A stretch of 64,000 nt of DNA from assembly GCA_030765065.1 (NCBI GenBank), contig CM060978.1, forward strand, positions 111,037,192-111,101,191, written 5' to 3'. The notes beneath the pieces are model-generated. The model searched no databases. It had not been told where the DNA came from and saw only the letters and a list, made by a program, of their open reading frames with translations. This document shows, piece by piece, positions 22,501-33,369 of this stretch. The position numbers and the translations under genes are program-made. The first letter of the stretch is position 1, and each line of letters starts with the position of its first letter. Source of the stretch: Deroplatys truncata. Its lineage: Eukaryota; Arthropoda; Insecta; Mantodea; Mantidae.

Positions 22501-23294
22501 TTGTGATGTTCTGCAGTAATTTCTCTCGTTTTAGTCATATTGACTAGCTTTATGAGCGTCTGTATATTCTAACGTTAACATGCGATAAACCACATATGGG
22601 TAACAGATTTTCTAAGAGATATAGAACTAGCCTAATCTAACCCATCCTGTGTTTTAAGAGATGATATAATTTTATTCAGCTTTGATGTTTTCAAGTGGTT
22701 ACATTTTTGGGGGGCTACGCGTGGAAGACATTTCAGATTTATTTAGCTTTATATTAAGTTAATCGGCGTTTCATTAGATAAGGATTGTAAGGGTAGGCGC
22801 TTCTCCGCTTTATTTGGACTTGAGACCAGCACAAGATTTTGCTCCTAGTGAAACAGTTAACACTTTTTATATATTCTTATTCGTCCTTCTACATCAGACG
22901 TCTGCTAGGTGTATGGTCAGCTTTTGTGTAAACTTCCATTTTATAATTGTAGACTTACGGAGAAAATCCATCATCTGCAATGACTCTTTTATCATCCTAA
23001 GGTGTCAACGGAATTTTATTCACTTCTGGGTACTGACGTAAGAATATCTGCCGTGGCAAGATTAAATTCATCGGTATTCTTATTATTTCATTGGTTTTAA
23101 GGCAGTCCACCTAACTATCAACGGTGATGTCCTGCTTAATGGCACTACTTCTCATTCATATCTTTAATTATTTTTATCACAGAACCATTGGTATTTAGTG
23201 CACACACTTTAAGTTATAGTCCGATAAACCGATGGATGACTTTAGCATTAGCCCAGTGGCGTGCGATGTGTGACAGTATTTTATACCACAACAC

Positions 23295-24098
23295 TGTAAA
23301 TGCCAGAGTGATTGTAGTGTAAATTAGCATTATTGTATGACAATGATTTGGGATGTTTGTTAATTATAAGCATTGTTAGGAAATAAATTTACACGGCCTC
23401 ACTGAAACTGACAATAGGAGCGGGTAACAATGAAGCGAGTTGTTTATCAATTAGAAGAGACAAACAAACGACGTCAGAGTAGCGTGCCTTTCTTTAGAAA
23501 TGGAGGGAATATCTTCCCTAGGGCATATGTGTTCGTGATTTTGATTGGATATAAAAATAGACGCTAATGTTGGCGCGTTTTATTAACCAATAGCAGCTCT
23601 GTTATAATGTTTAGGCATATCGGGGTGAGGGAGTATAAAAAGCTAAAGCCAGAGACGAGTAACGCTCAGTTCAACAGAATCAGTCAAGGGTTACACGTCG
23701 CGCAGTTTAACAGAATCATTCACGATGTACAACGTTACGCAATTCTCAGAATCTGTTGCGTCGTAAAGCTAGTTATAAAATGTGAAATACGCGAATTAAT
23801 AATGTGCGGCAAATAAGTGATTATAGTTACATTCGAAAATATAACAGTTTCAGTCGGGTGTGTATGAAGAGATAAATATCAGAAATTAATGAAGTATGAC
23901 GGCAATAAAAGTGAAACAACAAATTCTTTTATCAGCGTTATCTTTTAGTAACAACTCCTTTCCGTTTACACACCCTGTTTAAGAGATTTGCTCGACTGTG
24001 TAATAATAGCTAGCCGGAGGACAAAGAACCCAAAAATTCAAAATAGTAAAACAATAACAGGCGCTCAGCAATAAGATAACACGAAAGTTACCGCGACA
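23295..24098 (+). repeat. 5' LTR of element A
   Basis: Begins TGTAAATGCCAGAG and ends ACCGCGACA, so TG...CA. Inside are a TATA box (GAGTATAAAAAG, about 23630) and a polyadenylation signal (AATAAAAG, about 23912). About two copies of a unit of roughly 34-38 bp with AACAGAATC and TTACACGTCG lie downstream of the TATA box. It is about 804 bp long. The boundaries are confirmed by the independent copy at 50323-51160. Confidence 0.85.
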
Positions 24099-24101
24099 AA
24101 T

Positions 24102-24121
24102 TGGCTCCCAGAACGTGGGGC
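24102..24121 (+). other. Primer-binding site of element A
   Basis: TGGCTCCCAGAACGTGGGGC follows the LTR after three bases. It is close to the element B site TGGCGCCCAACGTGGGGC and to tRNA-Lys-type sites of gypsy-like elements. The tRNA identity is inferred. Confidence 0.65.
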
Positions 24122-24454
24122 GAAATAACCAGGAAGGGACATTAGAACCAGAACGTGGAGCGAATGGAGCAGTGTAATTAACTACAAGACGCAGATTCCA
24201 GAAACAACCACCAGAACGACTGACGACGCGGATGAGTGGACATCAATAACTACGAGAATAGAAGGCAACAGGGAAATTCGACTACAGGACACCAAGACAG
24301 CGAGACGACGCAGATCCATCGTAGTACGACGCAGAGGCGAATATACATCTAGAAGAGAGGGGCAGGAAGCTGGACATCAAAGCAACATCGTCAGATAGCA
24401 TAATAAAGTTTAGAAAATTGTAAATTTACCTGTAAAAACAAAAAACAACAAAAA

Positions 24455-25522
24455 ATGTTGTTGAGAAGTGTTAGGATTAAGAAAACAATGTCCACTAATA
24501 ATACTGAAGAAATAATTATGGAAGGGGATAATGTAACAGTTAGCTGTAATTCAATACAGGTTACAGAAAATAGCTCAAACAATGTAGGATTTGAGGGAGG
24601 AAATATTAGTGAAGAAAGTGAGAATAGAATAGCAGGAAATGTTAATTTTGATGCTGGTATGATGATGGAAATGCTGAGAAATATTGGTGAAGCATTAAAT
24701 AAGACTATTATAGACCAAGTAGAAAATAATAGGTAATTGAGGGAAGGTATGGATAAGAGAATTGAGAAATTAGAGCAAAAATCAGATCAATTAAGGTAAG
24801 ATATTGATTGGAGTTTAGAACAAAAACTAACTCAGAGTAGTGAGAAATTAGAAAAACTAACTCAGAATATGGAAAAGAATAATAGGGAATTGAGGGAAGA
24901 TATTGGTAAGACCTTAGAACAAAACAGGGAAGAAATTGAAAAGAAATTTATGGAGCTAGATAGTAGTATGATAAGAATGAGAAATGAAAATCAGGAAATA
25001 ATCGCAAGAGAGATAGGAAAAGTTTCAAAGAAAATGTCAGATATGAGCAGGGAAATATCTAACCAAAAAAGCGAGGTTAATAATAAAATTGAACATGTTG
25101 ATGTAAAATGTACAGAGTTAGGTAGCCGAATGAATAGCATTTCAAGTGAGCTAAGAGAGATGAATGAGGCTACGAATGCAGATTTAAATCAGGCGCAAGT
25201 TAATTTCAGAGGGGAGATATCTGAAATTCAGAAGGAGTCGAAAACATAAAGAAATAAGTTGTCTGAAGAAGTTAAAGTTTTGTCTATAAATTTGGATCAA
25301 AAACTAATTTCTGAAATTAACAAGCACCAAGTTGTTCTAAATGAAAATTCCAATCCAGTACAGTTTATTGCAGACTTGTCAGAGTACTTTCAAATTAAAA
25401 AGATGCAGGAAGAAATGAAAATGATAGTTGTTAAAATATGTGTGGTTCAGAAAAATTTAGATTGGTTTCAAATGCTATCAGGGGGTGAAATTTCATATGA
25501 ATCTTTAAGAGGCTATTCATGA
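24455..25522 (+). pseudogene. gag-like region of element A
   Basis: The first part is rich in Glu/Lys/Asn heptads (for example EKIEK-like and EISEIQKE runs), predicting a long coiled coil. A capsid-like block with FIADLSEYFQIKKMQEEMKM then aligns by eye with FLEQLQEYFRLTNVPEGLKM of element B, so the two elements are relatives. The region is broken and is treated as a fossil. Confidence 0.7.
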
Positions 25523-25954
25523 ACAGATTTTGGAAGGTTACGATACAGCTATGAGTAATGCTTAGCCATAGACAATTTGATCCAGGAGAGGGAATAGCAA
25601 TGACCGCTTAAAAAAATAAAGTTGAAAAGTAAATTCAGGATTAATAAAGCTGAACTGCAGAACAAAGTATTGGGATGTAAGAGGATTAACTATGTATATA
25701 TGTCATAAGAAAGGAGAAATAAATTCAGGACAAAAATAAATGTTTAAAGGGGTAAAGATAATTAAAGCAAAACACTTATGTAGCACACAGATAATATGAA
25801 ATTATGTGTAGAATTAAGAGATGTAAATATATTTGTGTAGAGGATGAATATTTTGGTAAATGTGTTCAATAATTACATGATGAACCAGGTTAGAAATCTT
25901 GAGTGTATAAATTTCTATGTCAATAACCTAAGAAAGTATAACCATTTTGTAACG
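25523..25954. other. AT-rich remainder between gag A and element B
   Basis: Noncoding as far as I can see. It may be the end of element A or the far side of the hAT relic that continues beyond element B. AACG at 25951-25954 is the left target duplication of element B. Confidence 0.4.
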
Positions 25955-26627
25955 TGAGACAGAATGTGCCGGAATTAATTTTATTATGTACTAATTTATT
26001 CAGTGTTCAATTTAATCTATAAATTATATAAGTGTACAATGTGAAAACAATGTAAATAGTAATTTTTGTATAATGTAATATTTGTCGTGTACATAATGTT
26101 CCTGTTTCACTAGGTTTAGAATGTCTTGAAAGCTGCAGTTAGGATAGAAACATGCTGTTTCCAGGTGCAGCTAAAACGGTATCTTTTGTGTAAGAAAATA
26201 AAGGTAAAGGTTTTATGACTCTGTTTGTTTCCGCTCCGGATGTATGGAGCGAGGCAAATATTATAACGGCAGTTTTACCGTTGACTTTTAGTAGAGGACC
26301 GTCCACAGTGTAAGACAGTTGAGTTGAGTTCACAGTACAGTTGAGAAGACGGTACTCAGGGGAAGACAGTGGTAATATGTGAACAGGAACAGTATGTAGT
26401 GTTAGAGGGAGGAAGTAATAATAAATAGTCCTAAAGCAAACGTTCCAGTGTGTAATCAATTCCTCTATAAGCTCCCATTGCCACAACTGAGATCGACGAG
26501 CTTATCAAATGTCATGATAGGCAGAGTCCATGCAGACATCACCGCTGAGATCCATCTAGCCAGGGTAACAGCGAGAAGGACTACAAGACGAAGCCACGTC
26601 GAAACAATAGGCAGGGATACCGACGCA
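25955..26627 (+). repeat. 5' LTR of element B
   Basis: Starts at TG and ends at CA. Its 673 bases match the 3' LTR almost throughout. The antisense frame of 115 residues present in both LTRs is incidental. Confidence 0.93.
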
Positions 26628-26631
26628 TAAA

Positions 26632-26649
26632 TGGCGCCCAACGTGGGGC
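26632..26649 (+). other. Primer-binding site of element B
   Basis: TGGCGCCCAACGTGGGGC lies four bases after the 5' LTR. The TGGCGCC start is typical of tRNA-Lys-primed gypsy-like elements. The exact tRNA is inferred. Confidence 0.75.
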
Positions 26650-27028
26650 CTGAATGGAGCAAATGAGGAGAGAATAGGAATCATCAAAAAGGAATTAGGA
26701 GACGCGGGAAAGAAAGAAGATTACACCAAGACAGCAAGCAGAGGAGAGGAGCACAGCGAAGACAGCGTGAAGCGAAAAGAAGAATCTTGTGGAAATATTT
26801 AGTGCAGTGTTGTGATATGTGCAGAGTAGTGAATGTGCCTTAGGAAGGAAGGGGCATAAAATTAAGAAAAGAAAATCATATCAAGAGAATAAAAACCGCT
26901 ACAATATACTACAAGAAGAAAGAAAGAACAAAAAAAAGGTCAGATTAATATTCATGTTAAATTGTAAATCTAGTAATAGTGCTATATAATCTATATTATT
27001 ACGTAATAATAAGGTAATACGTAGGAAA

Positions 27029-29164
27029 ATGTCTGATAAGGGTGAGAATTTTGAGAAAAGTCAGGAGGATAGGGAGAGATATTCAGAACCTGATATGGAA
27101 GTTGGATACGATCAAACGGAAGTAGTAAATATGCCCTTGAGTAGCATTTCTACAGAGGTGAATTTAGATGAAAGCCCAGATGATAGGTTCAGTGACCCAC
27201 TTTCAAACCTAAACATTCAGAGAAACTCCAGTCCAGAGCAGGTAGATAGAGTAGATGTCAGTCAGGTAGAAAATAATGCTCAACCCTCCACACAAAACTT
27301 AGAAGAGAGTAATTTCGAGATACTTATGTTCATGATGAAGCAAATAAGTAGTGAAATGAAAGACATTAAAGGGGAAATAAATCAGAAATTTAGTAGTGAA
27401 ATGAAAGATATTAAAGAGGAAATAAGTCAGAAATTGAGTGGGGAAATGAAGCAACTAAATCAGAAAATTGACAAGCAAAGTAGCGAGCTTCAGAACTTAA
27501 GAGGGGAAATCAACCAAAAGGTGAACCAAGAAATATGTGAAATGAAAGAGAGGCTTAAAGGACAAATGGAAACAATTAATATTAAAATCCAAGGAGAAGT
27601 TAATCAGGTTAGAAAGGAAGCTAAACATAGGGAAAGCAAAATATCTAAAGAAATAGGGAAACAATCAGAAAGGGTAGATAAACTAATGTCGAAACAAGAA
27701 GTAGAGATAAATAAAGTTAGGGAGGAAGTAAATAAAATGCATGTAAATATTACCAATAGTGTAAAACAGGTGGAAGAAAAGATAAGTGCTCAACAGGTAG
27801 AAAATATGCAGGGGTGGAATGATAAATTCCATTCAGTTCGTGAGGAAATATGTGAGAAAATGCATAGTACTAATGATGGGATTTTAAGTCAAGTAAAAGA
27901 TATAAATGACAAGTTGGCAGAGGAAATTAAGAAACAGAATGCAAATTGTCAGAACACACAAAAAGCTGTTGATGTGTTACTACATAAAATTAATAGTATG
28001 CATGTAAATAATAACAGTAGTTCTATGAACAATAATGTCTCCAATGTATTTATTAGTGAAGGTAATGGACGTAGAGAAACCTCTTCTGTATTTTCCAACA
28101 ATGTTAGTGAAGTAACAGGGGGTGCCATTCAAAGTTCTGAATCTAACAATGTAATTTCAGGGACCTTAGGTCAAACAATAGATTCCGGTATGCAATCTTA
28201 TAATAGCAACGTGTTGAGTGACCTACCTCTACCTACTTTTTCGGACGCCAATGATGACTCACCAATTTACTTCCTAGAGCAATTACAAGAATACTTTAGA
28301 CTTACAAATGTTCCAGAGGGATTAAAGATGATGATAACTCGAAAATGCGTGGACCGACATACTTTGAATTGGATAATGATCGCGATGGGTCCTGAAAATA
28401 ATTTTGAATATTTTAAACATCTGTTCCTCAATAGATATTGGAGCGCGAGCAAACAACAAGAATTAAGAGTAAAACTGTGCTATGGTTACTATTCTCCCAG
28501 AGAAAATATCAGCATGGCAGATTACCTTTTGCATAATGCAAGGTATATTAAATACTTAAGACCTCCTGTACCGGAAGTAGATCTCATGGATATGATGGCA
28601 AAGCATTTTCCAATTCATATTCAACGTTCTTTGTTGGTTGCGAAGCCTAAAACGTTAATTGAAATGGTAGACCTAATTTCTGCATTAGAAAGTCAAGAAA
28701 CTGAATCTTCAAATTATTGGGAAAATACGCAACATAACTCGACCTTCAGCCGAAACAATAATCACCAAGAACGTAGGAGACAATCAGGGAGAGAAAACAG
28801 ACCTCGTAACAGATATGAAACTCAGATCCCTCAGTTCCAGCATGGAAATCGAGTAGATAACCGAAGAGATCGCCATGAACGCATAAACTTCATGCAATTC
28901 GAGAATAGATTTTCTCCAAGGCAAAGATTTCGTGGCCGAAACGAATTTTCACACAATTCAAGGGGGCATACAAATAACTGGAGATCTGGATACAATGGAT
29001 ATCATTCCGATGGTGAAAGATCAAATAGATCAATACGAACAACAAACAACCGTGGAAGAATGCAACCAGTTCAAAATCAACGTGATGGCAGACAGGAAAT
29101 CACAGTAGCACCTGTTCAAAATGGCCGCCCTCACATGGATAGTAATACCAGTCAGTTAAACTAG
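27029..29164 (+). CDS. gag-like protein of LTR element B (711 residues, open)
   Basis: A single long frame starts with MSDKGENFEKSQEDRER. Residues about 95-330 are Glu/Lys/Gln-rich with recurring units such as SSEMKDIKGEINQKF, which predict a long coiled coil. Residues about 395-560 form a capsid-like block. LPLPTFSDANDDSPIYFLEQ opens it, then LNWIMIAMG, LFLNRYWSASKQQELRVKL and a leucine-rich stretch ending LISALESQE, in the style of the retrotransposon gag family. Residues about 565-705 are basic and rich in Arg, Asn and Gly (NRPRNRYE, FRGRNEF, NNRGRM). No CCHC zinc knuckle is visible, so nucleic acid binding probably relies on the Arg-rich tail. Known gag proteins form the particle that packages element RNA. 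The frame lies about 400 bases after the primer-binding site. Confidence 0.85.
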   Translation: MSDKGENFEKSQEDRERYSEPDMEVGYDQTEVVNMPLSSISTEVNLDESPDDRFSDPLSNLNIQRNSSPEQVDRVDVSQVENNAQPSTQNLEESNFEILMFMMKQISSEMKDIKGEINQKFSSEMKDIKEEISQKLSGEMKQLNQKIDKQSSELQNLRGEINQKVNQEICEMKERLKGQMETINIKIQGEVNQVRKEAKHRESKISKEIGKQSERVDKLMSKQEVEINKVREEVNKMHVNITNSVKQVEEKISAQQVENMQGWNDKFHSVREEICEKMHSTNDGILSQVKDINDKLAEEIKKQNANCQNTQKAVDVLLHKINSMHVNNNSSSMNNNVSNVFISEGNGRRETSSVFSNNVSEVTGGAIQSSESNNVISGTLGQTIDSGMQSYNSNVLSDLPLPTFSDANDDSPIYFLEQLQEYFRLTNVPEGLKMMITRKCVDRHTLNWIMIAMGPENNFEYFKHLFLNRYWSASKQQELRVKLCYGYYSPRENISMADYLLHNARYIKYLRPPVPEVDLMDMMAKHFPIHIQRSLLVAKPKTLIEMVDLISALESQETESSNYWENTQHNSTFSRNNNHQERRRQSGRENRPRNRYETQIPQFQHGNRVDNRRDRHERINFMQFENRFSPRQRFRGRNEFSHNSRGHTNNWRSGYNGYHSDGERSNRSIRTTNNRGRMQPVQNQRDGRQEITVAPVQNGRPHMDSNTSQLN

Positions 29165-29175
29165 ATTGTGACGTA

Positions 29176-29848
29176 ATGGTTAGGGATCACAGAGGCGTCA
29201 CACAGAATTTCTTAGAGGAATATAGAATTAAGATTGATTTTGAAAAGCATAGTGCTTTTATTCAAAAGGAACATCGCATTTTAAGTGCTCCTTTCATTAA
29301 GAAACAAATTATTCCAATTGAACGCACGCCTGAAGAAATGGAACTTGTTGACTCGGAACTCTTCGTACAGAAAATAATGATTGACAACCCGAGATAGTAA
29401 GTATGCGTACTGTAGAAGGAAACGGACAGAGAGACCTGTTTATTCAGGAAGGGACAGCTATACCGACCGAGCTCCAGGTAGTAAGCCCAGGTATAACCCA
29501 GCAACGGGAGAAAGAAAGAGACAAAAGGAAGAAATTCTTCAGAAATGCAACGATGTCAATGGCCTGAACAATAAACAGCAAGAAATTTAGTGGAATATTC
29601 AGAGTGGTGATAAAGTACTATTACGTAATAAATCGTTGTGGAATAAAATAAAGAAGGAAAACCAAAGATTGATGATCTATTACAAGGGACCGTATGAAGT
29701 CATCAAGAAATTTGGTACGGATACTGTTGAAATTGCTGATATTAAAAATGGAAGAAGCTTAGGAAGATTTCATAAAACCTTGTTGAAGAAATATAAACAA
29801 CCATCGGAAGAGCAACAACTAAAGAAAATAGAGGAAAATGAAAAGTAA
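29176..29848 (+). pseudogene. pol remnant of element B, including an integrase-tail-like piece
   Basis: A short piece just after gag (EYRIKIDFEKHSAF) resembles the region at the start of pol. A later piece has MIYYKGPYEVIKKFGTDTVE, like the GPY/F module at the C-terminus of gypsy-type integrases. The reverse transcriptase, RNase H and integrase catalytic motifs are not seen. It is treated as a fossil remnant. Confidence 0.7.
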
Positions 29849-30355
29849 CGGGTAGAAAAGAAAGAAGAAAGACCAGCAAATGAGAAGTAAAACTGAAAGC
29901 CAGTTAGGTATAATACGGTTGCTCAACTAGGTTGCAAACTAGGGTTGAAATGGTTGTAAATAAAAATAAAATTGCTTAACATTGTATTGTATATAAAATA
30001 GAATATTAGGGATATTGAATATAATATAAATTTATAATAAATATATTGATTATATTACTTGTTACTTATATAGACATGTTAAAATCTAGTATTAGTGTAA
30101 CGTGACACAGAAAAGGAAATCAATAAGTGTTATTTGGGGCGAGAAATAAATGTCAGAGGTATTAAGTTGTGAATAAAGAACAATGTGTGTGTGTGAAATA
30201 CTAGAAATGTCAAAAGGAATGCTGTATGGATGATGAAGTAAAATATTTTGTATTAAAATTAAAATATAAATGTCTAGCTTAGGAAGGAATCGTTAGAATG
30301 TAAAGAAAGAAACAACGATTTAAAATTTTCTTTAACATTCACGATTGGGGCATTA

Positions 30356-31028
30356 TGAGACAGAATGTGCCGGAATTAATTTTATTATGTACTAATTTAT
30401 TCAGTGTTCAATTTAATCTATAAATTATATAAGTGTACAATGTGAAAACAATGTAAATAGTAATTTTTGTATAATGTAATATTTGTCGTGTACATAATGT
30501 TCCTGTTTCACTAGGTTTAGAATGTCTTGAAAGCTGCAGTTAGGATAGAAACATGCTGTTTCCAGGTGCAGCTAAAACGGTATCTTTTGTGTAAGAAAAT
30601 AAAGGTAAAGGTTTTATGACTCTGTTTGTTTCCGCTCCGGATGTATGGAGCGAGGCAAATATTATAACGGCAGTTTTACCGTTGACTTTTAGTAGAGGAC
30701 CGTCCACAGTGTAAGACAGTTGAGTTGAGTTCACAGTACAGTTGAGAAGACAGTACTCAGGGGAAGACAGTGGTAATATGTGAACAGGAACAGCATGTAG
30801 TGTTAGAGGGAGGAAGTAATAATAAATAGTCCTAAAGCAAACGTTCCAGTGTGTAATCAATTCCTCTATAAGCTCCCATTGCCACAACTGAGATCGACGA
30901 GCTTATCAAATGTCATGATAGGCAGAGTCCATGCAAACATCACCGCTGAGATCCATCTAGCCAGGGTAACAGCGAGAAGGACTACAAGACGAAGCCACGT
31001 CGAAACAATAGGCAGGGATACCGACGCA
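30356..31028 (+). repeat. 3' LTR of element B
   Basis: The same 673 bp as the 5' LTR, with about three substitutions noticed. It is preceded by a weak purine patch (GATTGGGG) and followed by AACG. Confidence 0.93.
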
Positions 31029-31079
31029 AACGATGACCTAAAATAGTTCAGGGTACAGTATTTGCTATAAAAATTGTAA

Positions 31080-32811
31080 TGTCAGATGTATGTATATAAA
31101 CACATTAGACCCGAGCCAGTGAATAGTGGCGAGAAAAAGGCAAGATGTATAACATGTGTTAAATGCGTGTGCAGTGTTAAGTGCAAGTGATAAATACCGT
31201 GTGTTACAGGATTCAGGAGACTAAAGATACTTGAATAAAAGAAATGGTCTCTTTCACTTTCGCAATGCAATAATTTACATGAAAGGTCTTTGTCTGGAGA
31301 ATAATGAATAATGCATTAAAGAACCAAAAGTACGAGTGAAAATTTCCAACCGAAAGTAAAGTCGAGATTCTTCAACGATGCTAAATATTCTTTGCCACAA
31401 ATAAAAGTGTCACTATCCCAGGAGTCTAGGTCATCAACAATATGATTAAAACATGAGGTAAGTTCTGTTATTTTCATGCACCGTGTTCACAATCCTAGAG
31501 TTGTAATTGCAACACGTAAGTAACGCCGATGGAAACATCTTCTTGACTTCGGTGGGTTCAGTGTATTTACACGGTTTGTTGAATTAGAAAAAAATGAACA
31601 AAAACCACTAAATGTCTTGAAAAATATTTTACATTGTTTTATCAATTGCACTCATGCGATAAAACTAAGTTAGTTGATGAGCACAGCAGTGGACTGATAG
31701 CGCACTGGAAAATCTTTTCTTCACTTGTGCTTGCAAATCATTTAAATAACCAGAAAATGTTGCAGCCCATATATCCTTGAGCTACGAACCTGTTCTCCGA
31801 CTCACAATTAAAGTCTTTAGGAGTTTTATATACAGGTTCAATTAACACAATGTAAGCGATTATGCTGAGATCTGTAAAGCCTAAAAATCTCTGAGTTTCA
31901 CCCTAGTTTACTTAAAGAATGGCATTGGAGAGTTAAGGTAATTTTACAACTTGCGTCGTTTCGTCCAGCATTAAAACACTAAAAGGTACACATTTTACTT
32001 CTTTCCTTACTATGTTTAGCATTACGTGACTAGAACTTAAGATAATGTAATTTTAAATTCGATTTGACGTTCCTTTGAAAACTTGTAACTTTGGAAGTGT
32101 GTGTCTAATTTGATATCATACTTGGATAGCATGTGCAACAACTCAGTATATTTTGCCGATTAAGGCATTCATCATGCTTGCCATGACCTCTGCAAGGTAG
32201 CTCTTGCTTTGCCAGTAGCAAAATTACAGCGGTTAATCGCTTCATTATTTCTCTATCAGAGTCAACTCCCGCATTGTGTTTCAAAATATCCGACCTGCAT
32301 TGCTCACTTAGTAGAAGGTCTATGCTTGTTTTACCAAAATATTTAAGTTTTGGTATTACAGATAAGTGTGATTGCCGCTTCTCATGTCGAATATTTGCTT
32401 TGTGAAAATTTCTGATACCAGAGAAACCTACACTATTCCATACTCTAGCGGTTTGGAAAAGAATACAAGACCAGACAATAAATTTGTTTTAGATCTACAT
32501 GCAGTTAGCCATTTTGAAGAATTGTAGTATTCAATTTTGAAATGGCGTACATAGATTTTCATTTATGTACTCATAGAAACGTCCGGAGTAGGTCTGCCAC
32601 TTACTATAATGTCTACCATTTCCTGAAATATTAAAACCCCGAATGAAGTATCGGTACTTAACAAATGATTCAAAACACATTGAGTCTGTTGGCAGGCATG
32701 ACTGGCTGCGCTGCCGGATGAGAATTCGTTTGATGAGAAATGCAGAGAACACAAATCCTGAACCGAGTCCCCTTCCATATTTGCTAAACAGCGTAAAACG
32801 GACAATACCAT
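31080..32811 (-). pseudogene. ZMYM1-like hAT transposase relic (DUF4371 type)
   Basis: Reading leftward: a possible N-terminal frame starts at ATG 32811 (MVLSVLRCLANMEGDSVQ). A TTF-like zinc-finger zone follows (NLLSGLVLF-like, then GIRNFHKANIRHEK). Next comes a block with CRSDILKHNAGVDSDREIM and ELLHMLSKYDIKLDTHF. The catalytic-domain signature is VAQGYMG near 31770, with LNDLQAQVKKRF and SALSVHCCAH at about 31680-31740, matching the family pattern GQGYDGA ... VQ ... VHC.AH. Further left come NYNSRIVNTVHENNRTYL and NYCIAKVKETI. Many stops and frame changes mean that it is dead. The family includes ordinary hAT transposons and host genes derived from them. Here the nesting and the decay favour a transposon. 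No TIRs were found; element B may have split its downstream end. Confidence 0.75.
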
Positions 32812-33189
32812 TTTAATCCGCTTGACACTTCAAACGTAAATTTTCAATACTTAACTCATAATATACTAAAACAATAAAGGCACTAACATGTTTTTCTAAC
32901 TAAAATGAATACACAGAAGTTGTTAACAGCGAACACCCGACCGTGAGCTACTTTTATCGTGGAACTTTAAACTTTAACGAGGAATACATACATTGCAGCT
33001 AGCACTAGGCCAGCTGATTTATTGTTGCTGGCGGCAAGAGGGGTGGAGTGTTGGCTGGATGAATGCAAAGGTACAGGAGCTGAACAAAAGAAAAACCGAT
33101 TTATGTTATGTCTTTTATAGCTAAAACATGAAATTTAATACTGTTTACATATGAGCTCATGATACTTAGGGGATAGCTTAGTCCCACTA
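32812..33189. other. Noncoding flank between the hAT relic and polB
   Basis: Probably the 5' part of the hAT element. The boundary with Polinton sequence is near 33190, where reading on the minus strand leaves polB. No TIR pair was identified. Confidence 0.35.
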
Positions 33190-33369
33190 GTCCATTGACC
33201 GCACACCAATTGCATTAGCCTCATTTTTAACTTTCCTAAAACGCCCTCGTTTTGAGTCAAGTGACATATATAGCTTGCAGGGTAATCAGCCGTATCTAGA
33301 TGCTCAAAAAACCGCAGCTTCTCCTGTTATACATCCGTAGTTCTCACTAGATGGACAAATTAAGTTAAA

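Larger units (their letters stand above)
23295..25950 (+). mobile_element. LTR retrotransposon A (Ty3/gypsy-like), partial, fossil
   Basis: It consists of a 5' LTR (23295-24098), a primer-binding site just after it and a gag-like region on the plus strand (about 24455-25522). No matching 3' LTR was found on the right. The remainder is lost or hidden behind LTR element B, which sits immediately to the right. It interrupts the left Polinton copy just beyond the C-terminal end of the polB relic. It is broken, with several breaks in gag and no recognisable pol. A second LTR of the same family is at 50323-51160. Confidence 0.8.
25955..31028 (+). mobile_element. LTR retrotransposon B (Ty3/gypsy-like), young, shortened, nonautonomous
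   Basis: Two 673-bp LTRs (25955-26627 and 30356-31028) both begin TGAGACAG and end CGACGCA. AACG flanks the whole unit (25951-25954 and 31029-31032), the 4-bp duplication typical of Ty3/gypsy integrases. I noticed only about three differences between the LTRs, so insertion was recent. Parts are a primer-binding site, a long open gag-like frame and a short pol remnant that includes an integrase-tail-like stretch. The polymerase core and most of the integrase are not recognised, so it is broken for pol. It would have needed proteins from a relative to move. It inserted into the composite of element A and the hAT relic inside the left Polinton. Confidence 0.93.

Noticed and set aside
26139-26486. 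A 115-residue minus-strand frame present in both LTRs of element B
   Set aside because: Its conservation is explained by LTR identity, since the two LTRs are copies of each other. It has no domain and lies antisense to the LTR.
31080-32811. A functional host ZMYM1-like gene
   Set aside because: The homology is spread over several frames with many stops and sits inside a nest of mobile elements. A dead hAT copy is the simpler reading.
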